Shown here: piece after piece, positions 38,249 to 48,879 of the stretch
How the letters are laid out: each line of letters begins with the position of its first letter
Position numbering within the stretch: position 1 is the stretch's first letter
Assembly: GCF_003464085.1 (NCBI RefSeq)
Contig: NZ_QSDR01000010.1
Span: 1-64,000 of the forward strand
Length of the DNA: 64,000 nucleotides
From: Clostridium sp. AM58-1XD
GTDB lineage: Bacteria > Bacillota > Clostridia > Lachnospirales > Lachnospiraceae
Direction of reading: 5' to 3'
The notes under the pieces: model-generated
Seen by the model: only the letters and a program-made list of their open reading frames with translations
Database searches by the model: none
Told to the model about the DNA's origin: nothing
Made by a program: the position numbers and the translations under genes

Positions 38249-38842
38249 CTATTTCACCTGCAAAAACAGGTTCATCTTTTTCAGGATCGGCCTGACTGCC
38301 ATATAAACGGCAACAACCACGGCTGTTCCCGCGACTGCATTGATAAATGTGACTCCTGCCGCCCACGTAGACATAATCTTTGCAGCGGATGATTCTACGC
38401 CGAGAAAATAATTTTTGTAAAAATAGCCGACGATCGGGTCCATAATCACATTAAAGCCCAGACCGGCTACAGCAGATATCAGCGTCCATTTAAAAATATA
38501 GCTGTGGCTGTGATCCCTTGTAATGTGGGCGATCCGGTGAGCCACAAATCCGCTCACAAGCCCGATAAACAGTTTCAGAATGAATGTCTTCGGTGCGCTC
38601 GTCACATAAGCCGGATCAAACAGGTCCGCAATCGTCATTCCGATCGCCCCTGCAGCACCTCCATAACCTCCGCCCAGCAGAATGGCGGCCAGCACACAAA
38701 AAGCGTTTCCTATATGAAGAGCCACCATATCTCCGCCGAATGTCGGAATCGGAATTTTAAGAAACATGAAGCACACATAGCATAATGCGGCCATCAGTCC
38801 AGTCAGTACGATCTTATATACTTTTTCACTACTCTCTTTCAT
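38249..38842 (-). CDS. ECF transporter S component
   Basis: 197 residues from MKESSEKVYKIVLTGLMAAL (AAGGAG eight or nine bases upstream). Six hydrophobic helices; the family pattern KIVLTGLMAALCYV, FGGDMVALHIGNAFCVLAA, GGAAGAIGMTIADLFDPAY and APKTFILKLFIGL is the riboflavin-type ECF substrate-binding fold. No EcfA/EcfT module is adjacent, so it must share the general energising module. The thiamine pyrophosphokinase gene directly upstream hints at a vitamin substrate, but substrate identity is not readable. Confidence 0.85.
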   Translation of the reverse strand: MKESSEKVYKIVLTGLMAALCYVCFMFLKIPIPTFGGDMVALHIGNAFCVLAAILLGGGYGGAAGAIGMTIADLFDPAYVTSAPKTFILKLFIGLVSGFVAHRIAHITRDHSHSYIFKWTLISAVAGLGFNVIMDPIVGYFYKNYFLGVESSAAKIMSTWAAGVTFINAVAGTAVVVAVYMAVRPILKKMNLFLQVK

Positions 38843-38896
38843 CTTTTCCACTCCTTGCTATTCACGATGTTCCTTATCATACACAAAAAGTGGAAT

Positions 38897-38926
38897 GTTA
38901 TAAACAGCCAGTTACATATTTTTCAA
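38897..38926 (-). promoter_or_regulatory. Promoter of the ECF S-component gene
   Basis: On the minus strand TTGAAA (38921-38926), an 18-base spacer and TATAAC (38897-38902), in the short gap after thiN. No riboswitch fold fits the short leader. Confidence 0.6.
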
Positions 38927-38937
38927 CCAGTCCAGTA

Positions 38938-39588
38938 TCAATCTCTCGATTCTACACAGATCAGGACACCTTCTGTGAACTCCAGCAAGGCTTCTTCTTC
39001 TTCGATTTCATTGCTGATGCACAGAGAAGGTCCGATGACAATATCCTTTTTATAAAGGGGATACTTAAATCCGGTCAGGGTAATGCCCTTTACCTCGTAA
39101 GTCAGGGGAAGGAACGATATATATTTTCCCCACTGGCTGTCTTTTTTAAATGCTCTGCCTTTGTTCAGAACAGAAACCCTGTTTTTTTCGTCCACCATAC
39201 ACGCTGCCATTCCATGCTCCAGGCAATAATACAACAGATGAAGGTTTCCTATGGTATGATCCAGACGTCCCCCCATCGCTCCCAGCATGACAATTTCCTC
39301 ACAGCCTGATTTCAGAGCCGTATATATGGCAAGTTCCGTATCTGTTTCATCCTTTTCCGGTTTGTGGATGTCCCATTCAATGCCGTTTTTCTTTCTGTAA
39401 TTCTCCAGGGTATCTTGATCCAGAGAATCAAAATCGCCCACTGCCGCGTGAACGGCCAGGCCCAGATCATGAGCCTTCGCCAGACCTGCATCTACCGCAA
39501 TTATTTTATGGAATGTACGGCCCCCGATATATTTTTGTGCGAATTCCATGTCCAGGCTTCCGCCTGTAAGAATCAGACATGTTCTCAT
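38938..39588 (-). CDS. thiN: Thiamine pyrophosphokinase
   Basis: Converts thiamine to thiamine diphosphate. 216 residues. [35 protein letters not shown] (catalytic Asp cluster), [17 protein letters not shown], and [19 protein letters not shown] are the family motifs. It overlaps rpe by four bases (ATGA), the conserved rsgA-rpe-thiN order. Confidence 0.95.
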   Translation of the reverse strand: MRTCLILTGGSLDMEFAQKYIGGRTFHKIIAVDAGLAKAHDLGLAVHAAVGDFDSLDQDTLENYRKKNGIEWDIHKPEKDETDTELAIYTALKSGCEEIVMLGAMGGRLDHTIGNLHLLYYCLEHGMAACMVDEKNRVSVLNKGRAFKKDSQWGKYISFLPLTYEVKGITLTGFKYPLYKKDIVIGPSLCISNEIEEEEALLEFTEGVLICVESRD

Positions 39589-40247
39589 TTGTCATACTCT
39601 CCGAAAATCCTCAGGAATTCCTTAGTATTTGCTGCGGCATCTCCTTTGTACACAGCAGAACCGGCTACAAAAACATTTGCGCCTGCTTCGATCAGCTCCC
39701 TGACGTTTGCAGGGCTGACGCCGCCGTCCACCTGAATATCTGTTTTAAGTCCCCGCTCCCTTATCATGGCGCGCAGCTGTTTGATTTTTTCCGTCACATA
39801 CGGAATGTACTTCTGTCCTCCGAAACCGGGATTTACCGACATTAAAAGCACCATATCGACGCTGTCCAGAACATATTCCAGTACATTCAGCGGAGTCGCT
39901 GGATTTAACGCTACGCCTGCCTTAAGCCCGGCTTCTTTAATCTGCTGAACCGTACGGTCCAGATGACAGCATGCTTCTGCATGAACACAGATCAGATCCG
40001 CGCCTGCCTGTTTCATGTCATCAATATAACGGCCAGGTTCTTCCACCATCATGTGTACATCGAAAATTTTATCCGTACACTCCCGCACGCTGGCAATAAC
40101 CGGCATGCCAAATGAAATGCTTGGAACAAATGCCCCGTCCATTACATCTATGTGAATATATTCGGCTCCGGCTTCTGCCACCGTTCTGATTTGATCTCCC
40201 AGAATTTTAAAGTCTGCCGCAAGCAGCGACGGTGCTAAAATAAGCAT
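39585..40247 (-). CDS. rpe: Ribulose-phosphate 3-epimerase
   Basis: Interconverts ribulose 5-phosphate and xylulose 5-phosphate. 220 residues from [13 protein letters not shown], with GAGGAGG eight bases upstream. [16 protein letters not shown] carries metal His and Asp, VHMMVEEP the second His, [14 protein letters not shown] the phosphate/metal loop, and VDGGVSPAN the catalytic Asp. Essentially abuts rsgA, whose TGA lies just upstream. Confidence 0.96.
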   Translation of the reverse strand: MLILAPSLLAADFKILGDQIRTVAEAGAEYIHIDVMDGAFVPSISFGMPVIASVRECTDKIFDVHMMVEEPGRYIDDMKQAGADLICVHAEACCHLDRTVQQIKEAGLKAGVALNPATPLNVLEYVLDSVDMVLLMSVNPGFGGQKYIPYVTEKIKQLRAMIRERGLKTDIQVDGGVSPANVRELIEAGANVFVAGSAVYKGDAAANTKEFLRIFGEYDK

Positions 40248-40249
40248 AC

Positions 40250-41128
40250 TCAATACCTCCTCTTATCTTTTAACTCCTGATACATCAGGCAGTAATTCTC
40301 ATACCGGCTGCGGCTGATTTTCCCCTCTTCCACAGCCTCTTTAATCCCACATACTCTTTCACCGATATGGACGCAGCCCAAAAATCTGCACGCCTCCTCA
40401 TACGCAGCAAATTCCGGAAAATAGTCTTTCAAGTCCTTTTCTTCCATTTCCTCCACATACATGGAGCTGAAGCCGGGCGTATCCATCATATACGTTTCAT
40501 CTCCCAGAAAAAACAGTTCCGTATGCCTGGTCGTATGCTTTCCCCGCTTGATTTTCTCACTGATCGAACCGGTCTCCATGGCCGCTTCCGGGTACAGACG
40601 GTTTGTCATGGACGATTTTCCAACGCCGGACGGACCGGCTAAGGCTGTAGTCTTTCCTGTAATCAGTTTTTTCACTTCTTCTAAGCCTGACTTTTCGTAT
40701 GTGCTGGTAAAGATCACGCGGTATCCCGCAGACTCATAAATTTTTCTGTAGGTTTCTTCGTCTTCTTTTGCCGTCAGATCCGTCTTATTAAAGCAGATAA
40801 CAACAGGAATCTCCTGATACTCCATCATAACCAGGAACCGGTCCAGCAGATTCAGATTCGGTTCTGGATTCGTAATGGAAAATACTACCAGTGCCTGATC
40901 GATATTTGCTACTGCCGGACGGACCAGAGAATTCTTCCTCGGCAGAATTTCAGTGATATTTCCCTCCCCGTCTCCTTCGTCCAGAACGTCAAACTGTACG
41001 TCGTCTCCCACGAGAGGCTTTATCTTCCTGTTGCGGAAAATCCCCTTCGCCTTACACTCATATACTCTGCTGATCCCATCGTGAACATAATAAAAACCAG
41101 CAATGCCTTTAATAATTTTTCCTTTCAT
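40250..41128 (-). CDS. rsgA: Ribosome small-subunit GTPase RsgA
   Basis: Circularly permuted GTPase that assists 30S maturation. 292 residues: OB domain ([18 protein letters not shown]), G4 ICFNKTDL before G1 [17 protein letters not shown], then G3 MDTPGFSS, and a C-terminal zinc motif with [20 protein letters not shown]. Begins five bases after the prkC stop. Part of the conserved prpC-prkC-rsgA cluster; RsgA is a known PrkC substrate in Bacillus. Confidence 0.96.
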   Translation of the reverse strand: MKGKIIKGIAGFYYVHDGISRVYECKAKGIFRNRKIKPLVGDDVQFDVLDEGDGEGNITEILPRKNSLVRPAVANIDQALVVFSITNPEPNLNLLDRFLVMMEYQEIPVVICFNKTDLTAKEDEETYRKIYESAGYRVIFTSTYEKSGLEEVKKLITGKTTALAGPSGVGKSSMTNRLYPEAAMETGSISEKIKRGKHTTRHTELFFLGDETYMMDTPGFSSMYVEEMEEKDLKDYFPEFAAYEEACRFLGCVHIGERVCGIKEAVEEGKISRSRYENYCLMYQELKDKRRY

Positions 41129-41133
41129 TCCGA

Positions 41134-43377
41134 CTACTCCTGCGGGAAAAACGTGAGCGGATATGTTTTTATTACCGCCCCTGTATCCACATTGATAATT
41201 TCCAGTTCTCCTGTCTGTACGCCAGGTGCTCCCTCAATATTTGAGAAGCTGATCGGCAGAAGAGTGGAACCTGTGATTTCCGTAGCAGGCATAAGCGGGG
41301 TATACTCAGGCGCCCCATTTACAATCTGTTTCAGCCTGATCGTCACTTCCAAGCTGACACTTCCCGAACCCGGACCTACAAGCGTACTCAAATCATATGT
41401 TTCATTAATAGCTGCCACGTAACGCACCCTGTTTTCCGTCGGTCCGCTGCTGACCACATAGCCGATGGCACTTCCTCTTGCGATAGCCGTACCTGCCGGG
41501 GCCTCCTGATTCATGACAGAGCCCTTCGGAACGGTATTGCTGGTGTCTACATTGGTGGTGCCTGGAACGAGTCCGGCTTCAGCGAGAAGTGCAATTGCTT
41601 CTTCCTCTGTTTCACCAACAAGATTCGGAACCGTGGTCATGGCATTCTCCGAACCGTTGCTGACGACCAGCACGACGCTTTCTCCCTCCGCCGCTTTCTC
41701 CGGAGAAAACCGGATTACTTTTCCCTGTTCAATGCTTTCGCTGTTCTCCCGCTCGATGGTAACCGCCAGCTTCTTATCTGTGAGGAGCTGGGCCGCCTCA
41801 GCTTCGTCCATTTTTTCCAGTCCCAGCTCCATCAGATTGATCTTGCCGGAACCTTTGCTTACTATGACATAGACGGTGGAGTATTTTTCCACGCTGCTTC
41901 CTGCTGCTTTTTCCTGTGATATGACGATGCCTTCGTCAATTTCTTCCGATTCCTGATATTCTCTGACCTTCATGACGAGATTTTTCTCTTTTAACTTCGC
42001 TTCCGCTTCATCAATCGTAAGTCCCTCAACAGGGGGCATCTCGGTCTTTGTATCGTCCATAGCCTCAGATGTCTCCTCCACCGCCACGGTCGTCTTGTCG
42101 TCCTTCGTGAATCCCATTTTAAACAGGCCTCCAACTTTGGCAAACAGAAAGATAAGACCTGCCACGAATAAAATGGCTACAAAAATCCCCAAACCTGTCA
42201 GAATCTTCTCGATCTGTGGATTGACATCTTCTTCATCATCCACTTTCCGCTTTCGCTTTGAATTCTGTTTTTTCTTTGTTCCTCTGACCGGTTCCTCACG
42301 ATATGCCCTGGCCGGCTCATCCTCAAACGGAAGTTTGATTTCCGGTTCTGCAGCAGGGGCCTGGTCAGGCTGATGCTTTTGTCTCTCCTCAGTATGCGCC
42401 GGACCTTCCGTCCTGGTGACCTCTGAAACATAAGGTACCGCAGCTTCCCCATCCTTTTTCCCGCTGCCCTGACGAATCTGTGCAAGTTCTTTTTCACTGA
42501 TCGTAACGGTTGCGGCCGTCGTATCGATTCCCGGTACCATTTTAACAAAATCCACATCTGGCTCAATCAGGGCATGGCGCAGGTCATTAATCACTTCGAC
42601 CGCCGTGTTATAGCGAAATTCCGGCTTCTTCTCCGTACTTTTGAGAATTATCTTTTCCAGACTGACCGGAATTTTAGAATTATACGTTCCCGGAGGCGTA
42701 ATCGGTTCTTCCAGGTGAGCCAGAGCCACGGTTACCGTATTATCGCCTTCAAAAGGCACGCGCCCCGTAATCATCTCATACATGGTAATTCCCAGGGAAT
42801 AGATATCGCTTCTCGCGTCGCTGTATCCGCCTCTCGCCTGTTCGGGAGAAATATAATGCACGGAACCGATCGCAGTTGTGCTCATCGTCTGGGAAGAGAC
42901 AGCCTTAGCTATGCCAAAATCAGTGACCTTCACCTTTCCGTCTCGTGATATAATAATATTCTGCGGCTTTATATCCCTGTGAATGATATTCTGGTCATGA
43001 GCCGCAGCAATTCCCTGAGCGACCTGAATTGCAATTCCAATCGTCTCCTGGACGTCCAGATGGCCTTTTTTAGCGATATAATTCTTAAGAGTGATCCCTT
43101 CTACCAGTTCCATCACAATGTAGTGCAGGACGCCTTCATCAACAACGTCGTATACACTGACAATATTCGGATGGGCAAGTCTTGCAGCAGACTGGGCCTC
43201 CATTTTAAATTTACTTATAAATCCCTCATCGGAACAGAATTCTTCCTTTAAAACCTTGACAGCGACCATTCGGTTCAGCTTGTGGCATTTCGCTTTATAA
43301 ACGTCAGACATGCCGCCGGAACCAATCCGCTCCAGGATTTCATATCTGTCCTGAAGGAATACTCCAGCTCTCAGCAT
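41134..43377 (-). CDS. prkC: PASTA-domain Ser/Thr protein kinase PrkC
   Basis: Membrane kinase that senses muropeptides and governs cell-wall growth and spore exit. 747 residues: kinase domain 1-275 (LERIGSGGMSDVYKAKC P-loop, AVKVLKEEF Lys, IIHRDIKPQNIIISRDG catalytic loop, VTDFGIAKA, HYISPEQARGGY); juxtamembrane Lys/Arg-rich stretch; one transmembrane helix near 400 (LGIFVAILFVAGLIFLFA); then three PASTA repeats and a short C-terminal domain. Overlaps prpC by seven bases. Autophosphorylation sites in the activation loop around TMSTTAIGS are typical. Confidence 0.97.
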   Translation of the reverse strand: MLRAGVFLQDRYEILERIGSGGMSDVYKAKCHKLNRMVAVKVLKEEFCSDEGFISKFKMEAQSAARLAHPNIVSVYDVVDEGVLHYIVMELVEGITLKNYIAKKGHLDVQETIGIAIQVAQGIAAAHDQNIIHRDIKPQNIIISRDGKVKVTDFGIAKAVSSQTMSTTAIGSVHYISPEQARGGYSDARSDIYSLGITMYEMITGRVPFEGDNTVTVALAHLEEPITPPGTYNSKIPVSLEKIILKSTEKKPEFRYNTAVEVINDLRHALIEPDVDFVKMVPGIDTTAATVTISEKELAQIRQGSGKKDGEAAVPYVSEVTRTEGPAHTEERQKHQPDQAPAAEPEIKLPFEDEPARAYREEPVRGTKKKQNSKRKRKVDDEEDVNPQIEKILTGLGIFVAILFVAGLIFLFAKVGGLFKMGFTKDDKTTVAVEETSEAMDDTKTEMPPVEGLTIDEAEAKLKEKNLVMKVREYQESEEIDEGIVISQEKAAGSSVEKYSTVYVIVSKGSGKINLMELGLEKMDEAEAAQLLTDKKLAVTIERENSESIEQGKVIRFSPEKAAEGESVVLVVSNGSENAMTTVPNLVGETEEEAIALLAEAGLVPGTTNVDTSNTVPKGSVMNQEAPAGTAIARGSAIGYVVSSGPTENRVRYVAAINETYDLSTLVGPGSGSVSLEVTIRLKQIVNGAPEYTPLMPATEITGSTLLPISFSNIEGAPGVQTGELEIINVDTGAVIKTYPLTFFPQE

Positions 43378-44117
43378 ATGTTCACCTCGCTTATCCGGGG
43401 CTCGATCAGAATGACTGCGATATTATCCCGTCCCCCTTTTTCATTGGCTGTCCCGATCAGCTTCTCCGTCTTTTCCTTAAGACTCCTGTCCGACGATACG
43501 ATCTGCTCGATTTCCGAATCGTCCAGCATATTTGTAAGGCCGTCGGAACACATCAGAAGGCAGTCATGCTCCTCCAGGGTAATTTCAAAAAAATCCGCCT
43601 CTACGTGCGCCTGAGTCCCCACCGCTCTCGTAATAATATTTTTCTTTCTCTGGTAATCCTCACTGCCGCGCTTCATCCTGCCAAGCAGAACCATCTCTTC
43701 TACATAAGAGTGATCCCTCGTAATCTGGTTCGCTCTTCCGTCACGGATCAGGTACATTCTGCTGTCCCCGACGTTGGCTACGTTTAAATTGCTGCCTTCT
43801 ATGGAAGCCGCTACCAGTGTGGTTCCCATTCCGCTTAAATCTTCATTTTTCAAAGCCTCTTGGTAAAGTTTTCCGTTGACTGTACGGATTCCTTCTTTCA
43901 GAATTGTTATCTCATTCTCACCCTCGGCCTCTTTTACGTAGTTTACCAGATTCTCCACGAGAAACCTGGAAGCATAATCGCCAGCCTTGTGACCGCCCAT
44001 TCCATCTGCAACTATGTAAAGATTTTTGAGCTTTCCCACAGGCTCCGGTGAAGAAAAGATATAGTCCTGGTTGATCTTTCTGACCTTTCCCACATCTGTC
44101 ATGGCACAAGCCTTCAT
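43371..44117 (-). CDS. prpC: PP2C-type Ser/Thr phosphatase PrpC (Stp)
   Basis: Mn-dependent phosphatase that reverses PrkC. 248 residues from MKACAMTDVGKVRKINQDY, chosen from the AGGGGTGAGG site; the ORF runs eight codons further. Motifs: YIVADGMGGHKAGDYAS (metal Asp and Gly), LSGMGTTLVAAS, VANVGDSRMYLIRDG, ITRDHSYVEEMV, LLMCSDGLTNML and GGRDNIAVILI. Upstream of prkC in one transcript. Confidence 0.96.
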   Translation of the reverse strand: MKACAMTDVGKVRKINQDYIFSSPEPVGKLKNLYIVADGMGGHKAGDYASRFLVENLVNYVKEAEGENEITILKEGIRTVNGKLYQEALKNEDLSGMGTTLVAASIEGSNLNVANVGDSRMYLIRDGRANQITRDHSYVEEMVLLGRMKRGSEDYQRKKNIITRAVGTQAHVEADFFEITLEEHDCLLMCSDGLTNMLDDSEIEQIVSSDRSLKEKTEKLIGTANEKGGRDNIAVILIEPRISEVNIC

Positions 44118-44121
44118 TTCC

Positions 44122-45180
44122 TCACCCCTCCTTTTTCTCAATATAACTTTTTCTTAGCTGGCCGCAGGCACCATTGATGTCACGGCCCATTTCCCTTCTA
44201 ATGGTAACATTTATCCCGTTTTTTTCAAGGTAATTTTTAAATTCCTCAATCGCTTCTCTACCGGACTGCACGTAGTCCCTCTCTTTGATCGGATTGACCG
44301 GAATCAGGTTTACATGGCCGTTCTGATGCCGGATCAGCTTAACAAGCGCCTTCGCCTCATTCAGATTGTCATTGACCCCTTTCACCAGGCTGTACTCAAA
44401 AGTCAGCCTCCGGCCCGTCTTTTCAAAATATTCGCTGCACGCTTCCATGACCTTTGACAACGGATAGCTGTTAGCGACAGGCATGAGCGTTTTTCTCACT
44501 TCATCATTCGGAGCATGCAGGGATAAAGCCAGGGTTATTGCCAGGCCCTCTTCCGCCAGACGGCGGATTCCGGGAACGATTCCGCAGGTTGATACTGTAA
44601 TGTTTCTCTGGCTGATATTCAGACCGCCTTCCGATGTCAGCAGGCGGATAAAACGGATCAGATGATCATAATTATCCATTGGCTCACCGGATCCCATCAC
44701 CACCACATTCGAGACTCTTTCTCCCGTGTCCTTCTGTATCTGGTAAATCTGGTCCAGCATCTCAGATGGGAGAAGATTTCGTTCCAGACCATCCAGGGTA
44801 GAAGCACAAAAACGGCACCCCATCCTGCATCCTACCTGAGAGGATATGCAGACAGAGTTGCCATGTTTATATTTCATCCATACGCTTTCAATTACATTGC
44901 CGTCAGAAAGGCGGAACAGGTATTTTCTCGTCCCGTCTATGGCTGATACCTTTACCTCCACCTTTTTCAGTGCGGTGATAAAATAATTCTCCTTTAGCTT
45001 TTCCCTGAGTCCTTTGGAAAGATTTGTCATCTCGTCAAAATCATCCGCCAGTTTTTCATGCATCCACTGATAGATCTGTGTTCCGCGGAAAGGCTTGTCG
45101 TGGAGAGCTTCTTCCACCTCGCGTTTCAGTTCCTCTATGGTAAATGATTTAATATCTTTCTTTTCGTTTCCACTCATCAT
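44122..45180 (-). CDS. rlmN: 23S rRNA A2503 C2-methyltransferase RlmN
   Basis: Radical SAM enzyme for 23S rRNA A2503 and tRNA A37. About 352 residues starting at one of two adjacent ATGs behind AGGA; the ORF upstream of that lies over rsmB. Motifs: KPFRGTQIYQWMHEK, QVGCRMGCRFCASTLDGLER (C-x3-C-x2-C), VVVMGSGEPMDNYD, LALSLHAPNDEVR and the catalytic C-terminal Cys in INGACGQLRKSY. Ends four bases before prpC's start. Confidence 0.95.
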   Translation of the reverse strand: MMSGNEKKDIKSFTIEELKREVEEALHDKPFRGTQIYQWMHEKLADDFDEMTNLSKGLREKLKENYFITALKKVEVKVSAIDGTRKYLFRLSDGNVIESVWMKYKHGNSVCISSQVGCRMGCRFCASTLDGLERNLLPSEMLDQIYQIQKDTGERVSNVVVMGSGEPMDNYDHLIRFIRLLTSEGGLNISQRNITVSTCGIVPGIRRLAEEGLAITLALSLHAPNDEVRKTLMPVANSYPLSKVMEACSEYFEKTGRRLTFEYSLVKGVNDNLNEAKALVKLIRHQNGHVNLIPVNPIKERDYVQSGREAIEEFKNYLEKNGINVTIRREMGRDINGACGQLRKSYIEKKEG

Positions 45181-45181
45181 T

Positions 45182-46599
45182 TTATGTATCCTGACTTTCT
45201 TTTTTCCGGAACAGGGAAATGAAAAAACCGTCGCAGAGATTTTTGTCGGGAAGCAGCTGTACAAATCCATCTTTGGCCGTCTCTTCCTCCACAGCGGCTC
45301 CCAGCCTTCCGGTCAGATCCACCGGATCAAAAGGATAACTCTCTGCAAACCATCTGGCATTCTCTTCGTTTTCCATGGTATTGACCGTACAGGTTGAATA
45401 TACCAGAAGCCCGCCTGGTTTTACATATTCCTGAACCACGGAAAGCATCTGCCGCTGGAGCCCGGCCAGTTCCCTGATTCCTTCCAGAGAAGCATGGTAT
45501 TTGATCTCCGGTTTTCTGCCGATAATCCCAAGTCCGGAGCACGGCAGATCAGCGATCACGATATCTGCCTTACCGATGGAATTCTCGTCACGTTCTAGGG
45601 CATCCCATACTTTTGTTTTCACATTTTTAAAGCCTGCCCGCTCGATATTCTCTTCAATCATCGCAACCTTCTGATCAGAGATATCCCTTACATCCACGGT
45701 TCCCGTGCCTGCCAGCATATCGGCAGATGGAGGCTCTTGCCTCCCGGTGCCCCGCAAACGTCAATGATATAATCCCCTTTTTTTGGTGAAGCCGCCAGGC
45801 CTACCAGGGAAGAACTCATATCCTGGACCTGAATCAGCCCTTTTTCAAAAGCCTCCAGACTCTCCAGATAATCGTATTTCTTGAGATAGATCAGATTATC
45901 ATAACCTTCCGGGCACTCCGTCACAACATCCTGACTGTGCAGAGACATAAGGATTTCCTCTCTGGATGCCTTATTTAAGTTGCAACGGACCGTCGTCGAT
46001 TTTTCTTCAAAGAAGGATTTGACGATGCTCTCTGTCCGTTTCGGACCATATTCTGCCGTCCACATGTCCAGAATCCATTGCGGCATGGAGTACCGCACGG
46101 AAAGGTCAGGCCATACGAATGTTCCCTTCTCTCTCGCTACCGTACGTAAAACACCGTTTACAAAGCCTTTCAGGCCAGCAAATTTTCTTTTAACCGCCAG
46201 TTTAACCGCCTCGTTGCAGACAGCCGAATCCGGCACCCTGTCCATATACAGAATCTGATATACGGACATCCGCAGAAGCGTTCGTATCAGCGGCTTCATT
46301 TTATTCACCTTTGTCTTGGAACAGGAATCCAGGACATAATCGATCTGTATCCTGTTTTCCAGCGTTCCTTCTACCGTCCTCGTTATAAAGGACCTTTCCT
46401 GCTTTGTCATATACTGATATTTATTCAAAGCCTGGTTCAAAACTACATGGCTGAACGCTCCCTTTTCGAGAATCTCCATCAGGATATCTAGTGCGATCTC
46501 TCTCTCGTTTTCCGTCTTCATGTCTCTTGCCGACTTTCCTGCAGGCTTCCCGTACCTATTTACAGCCGCTCTATTCTTTACTGCCGTTCTATTTTCCAT
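45182..46599 (-). CDS. rsmB: 16S rRNA m5C967 methyltransferase RsmB (one frame break)
   Basis: N-terminal NusB-like RNA-binding domain (EIALDILMEILEKGAFSH, QERSFITRTVEGTLENRI, VNGVLRTVAREKG), then the Rossmann methylase DVCGAPGGKSLHLADML, IADLPCSGLGIIGRKPEIKY and YSTCTVNTMENEEN with both catalytic Cys. The frame breaks at KSLHL near 45724; one extra G (CTGGCC) joins the parts. Repaired size about 472, a little longer at the N terminus than usual; MKTENEREIALD 26 codons in is an alternative start. AGGAAGG precedes the first ATG. Confidence 0.9.
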
Positions 46600-46614
46600 T
46601 ATTATTAAGCCTTC

Positions 46615-47352
46615 CTAATCCCTGTTTCGGTTTCCGAACAGAATGACAAGCCTCAGCAGCTGAAGAATACTTGCCGCCGCCGCTGCTACGTATGTCAGAG
46701 CCGCCGCCCCCAGAACTTTTCTCGTCCCGTCCACTTCTTCCCCTCTCAAAATCCCCTGTGAATCCAGAAGGGCAACGGCGCGACGGGATGCATTGAATTC
46801 CACCGGCAGTGTAATGAGCTGAAACAGTACCGCCAGAACAAACATCCAGATTCCGAGTTCCAGCAGGAAAGGAATGCTGACAAGCAGCCCGATTAAAATC
46901 AGAGGCCATGAAAGCCGGCTGCCCAGACTGGCTACCGGTACGAAAGCCGACCTTATGCGCAGAGGGGAATACCCCTGATTGTCCTGCATGGCATGACCGC
47001 ACTCATGAGCTGCAACACCAATAGCCGCAACGGATGAGGAACTGTATACATCTTCTGACAGATTGACGGTCTTTGACCTGGGATCATAGTGATCAGTCAG
47101 TTTGCCTCTGACGGAGCGGACGGTCACATCGTAAATCCCCTGTGAATGAAGCAGTCTTTCTGCCGCCTGGGCCCCTGTCATTCCGGTCATGCTTCTCATT
47201 CTGGAATACTTTGCAAATGTCGTATTCACCCTGGAAGATGCCCAAAAGGACAGTACTGCCCCGATCAGAACCAGAATCATCGTCGGATCAAAATAAAATC
47301 CATACCCCATTCCATATCCCCCATAGTATCCCATTGCCGCAGTAAAACTCAT
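46615..47352 (-). CDS. Zinc metallopeptidase, YugP family
   Basis: 245 residues. Glycine/tyrosine-rich N terminus, a first transmembrane helix (MILVLIGAVLSFWASS), the zinc motif AAIGVAAHECGHAMQDNQGY (HExxH), two more helices (LILIGLLVSIPFLLELGIW), and PVEFNASRRAVALLDSQGIL, the usual YugP downstream Glu region. AAAGGAG lies in the fmt 3' end. Substrate unknown. It is inserted between fmt and rsmB, as is common in clostridia. Confidence 0.92.
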   Translation of the reverse strand: MSFTAAMGYYGGYGMGYGFYFDPTMILVLIGAVLSFWASSRVNTTFAKYSRMRSMTGMTGAQAAERLLHSQGIYDVTVRSVRGKLTDHYDPRSKTVNLSEDVYSSSSVAAIGVAAHECGHAMQDNQGYSPLRIRSAFVPVASLGSRLSWPLILIGLLVSIPFLLELGIWMFVLAVLFQLITLPVEFNASRRAVALLDSQGILRGEEVDGTRKVLGAAALTYVAAAAASILQLLRLVILFGNRNRD

Positions 47353-48293
47353 TTATGACGATCTCCTTTCAAGTACAGTGCCCTTTTCTACTGAGTATCC
47401 CCTGAGAAAGGACATAATATCCATCCGTTTCTTTCCTTCCAGCTGAAGTTCCCTGATCGACAGAGAACCCCTGCCCGTCTGTACGATGAGCGCTGTTCCC
47501 GTTGCCTCTGCAATTGTGCCTGCCGGAACACCGTATTCTTTATCCATTACATCTGCCGACCAGATTTTCATCGTTTTTCCGCCAAGGCATGTATATGCGC
47601 TGGGCCACGGATTCAGACCGCGGATCAGGCGCTCAATAGCGGGCGCATCCATCGACCAGTCGATGTCGCCCAATGATTTTTTCAGCATTTTCGCATAGCA
47701 CGTTCCCTCATCGGATTGAGGTGTGCCCTTAAGTTCACCCTTTTCCAGCTTTTCCAGCGTAGAAAGAATCAGTTCTCCCCCAATGGCAGACAGCTTATCA
47801 TGAAGCTTCCACCCGTCTCCTGATCATCGATGGGAACTACGGTACGTTCCAGCATATCACCGGTATCCAGTCCCTCGTTCATATACATGGTAGTAATTCC
47901 CGTCTCTTTCTCTCCGTCGATGATTACCCACTGAATCGGAGCTGCGCCGCGGTATTTCGGCAGCAGAGAAGCATGTATATTGATGCATCCATATTTCGGA
48001 ATCTCCAGAACCGATTTCGGCAGAATCTGGCCAAAAGCCACTACCACAATCACATCCGGTTTGATTTCTTTTAAAATCTCCAAAAATTCCAAAGCCCTGA
48101 CCTTTTCCGGCTGATAGACTGGAATTCCAAGTTCTATGGCCTTTTCTTTCACCGGCGTCATCAGGACGGCCTTCCCTCTTCCTTTCGGCTTATCCGGCTG
48201 AGTTACGACGGCGGCCACCTCGTGACCTGCTTCCGTCAGCCTTACAAGTGCCGGTACGCTGAAATCCGGTGTTCCCATAAATACAATACGCAT
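47353..48293 (-). CDS. fmt: Methionyl-tRNA formyltransferase (one frame break)
   Basis: Formylates initiator Met-tRNA using 10-formyl-THF. Start [19 protein letters not shown], with GGAGAGG upstream. [19 protein letters not shown] (catalytic Asn-His) and [15 protein letters not shown] are the formyltransferase core. The frame breaks after DQETGGS near 47804; one C restores [20 protein letters not shown] and reaches the C-terminal tRNA-binding domain. Repaired length about 313. Its substrate comes from Fhs, encoded 6 kb away. Essential or nearly so, hence a probable sequence error. Confidence 0.93.
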
Positions 48294-48294
48294 A

Positions 48295-48775
48295 CTATTC
48301 TTCATCCTCTCCTGCTGGATCCACATCCTCTAATTCGCCCTCAACGAGTTCCACATAGAGCTGTCCTTCCAGATGGGCACACTCGTGCATATGGCTCTTG
48401 CCAGAAGTCCTTCGCCCTCCAGCTCATATGGCTGCATCTGCTCGTCAAACGCCTTTACCTTTACGTAATTCGGCCTCGTCACGATGCCGGATTTGCCCGG
48501 CACGCTCAGACAGCTTCATGACCGGTCTGGCTTCCGCTCGTTTCAACAATCTCCGGATTGATAAGTACGTACTGATTGCCGTCCTCCACATCAATCGTCA
48601 CGACACGGCGCAGGATCCCGACCTGTGAAGCGGCAAGTCCGACTCCGTTCTGTTCATACATCGTTTCGAACATGTCATTGATCAGCTCCGTAATACGGGG
48701 CGTTATTTCTTTCACTTCTTTGCATTTTTTTGTTAAAATTTCATCTCCGATTGTTCTGATCTGTCTGATAGCCAT
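48295..48775 (-). CDS. def: Peptide deformylase (two frame breaks)
   Basis: Removes the N-formyl group from nascent proteins. Start [20 protein letters not shown]. Motif 1 [10 protein letters not shown] is intact. The next frame break (about 48514) interrupts motif 2: with one extra G it reads [17 protein letters not shown] second (about 48387) interrupts motif 3: with one extra C it reads [16 protein letters not shown], giving the metal HExxH. The repaired protein of about 160 residues ends with an acidic tail ([11 protein letters not shown]) at TAG 48295, one base before fmt's ATG. Two errors in one short essential gene argue strongly for poor base accuracy. Confidence 0.92.
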
Positions 48776-48879
48776 AATTGTCTTACCTTCAATCCTTTCC
48801 CTGTCTTTCTCACTGCCGGGCTCCATGTAAAATCCAGCGCAGTTTCTTATAAGCCTTCTGGTTCTTACCTGAATCACCC

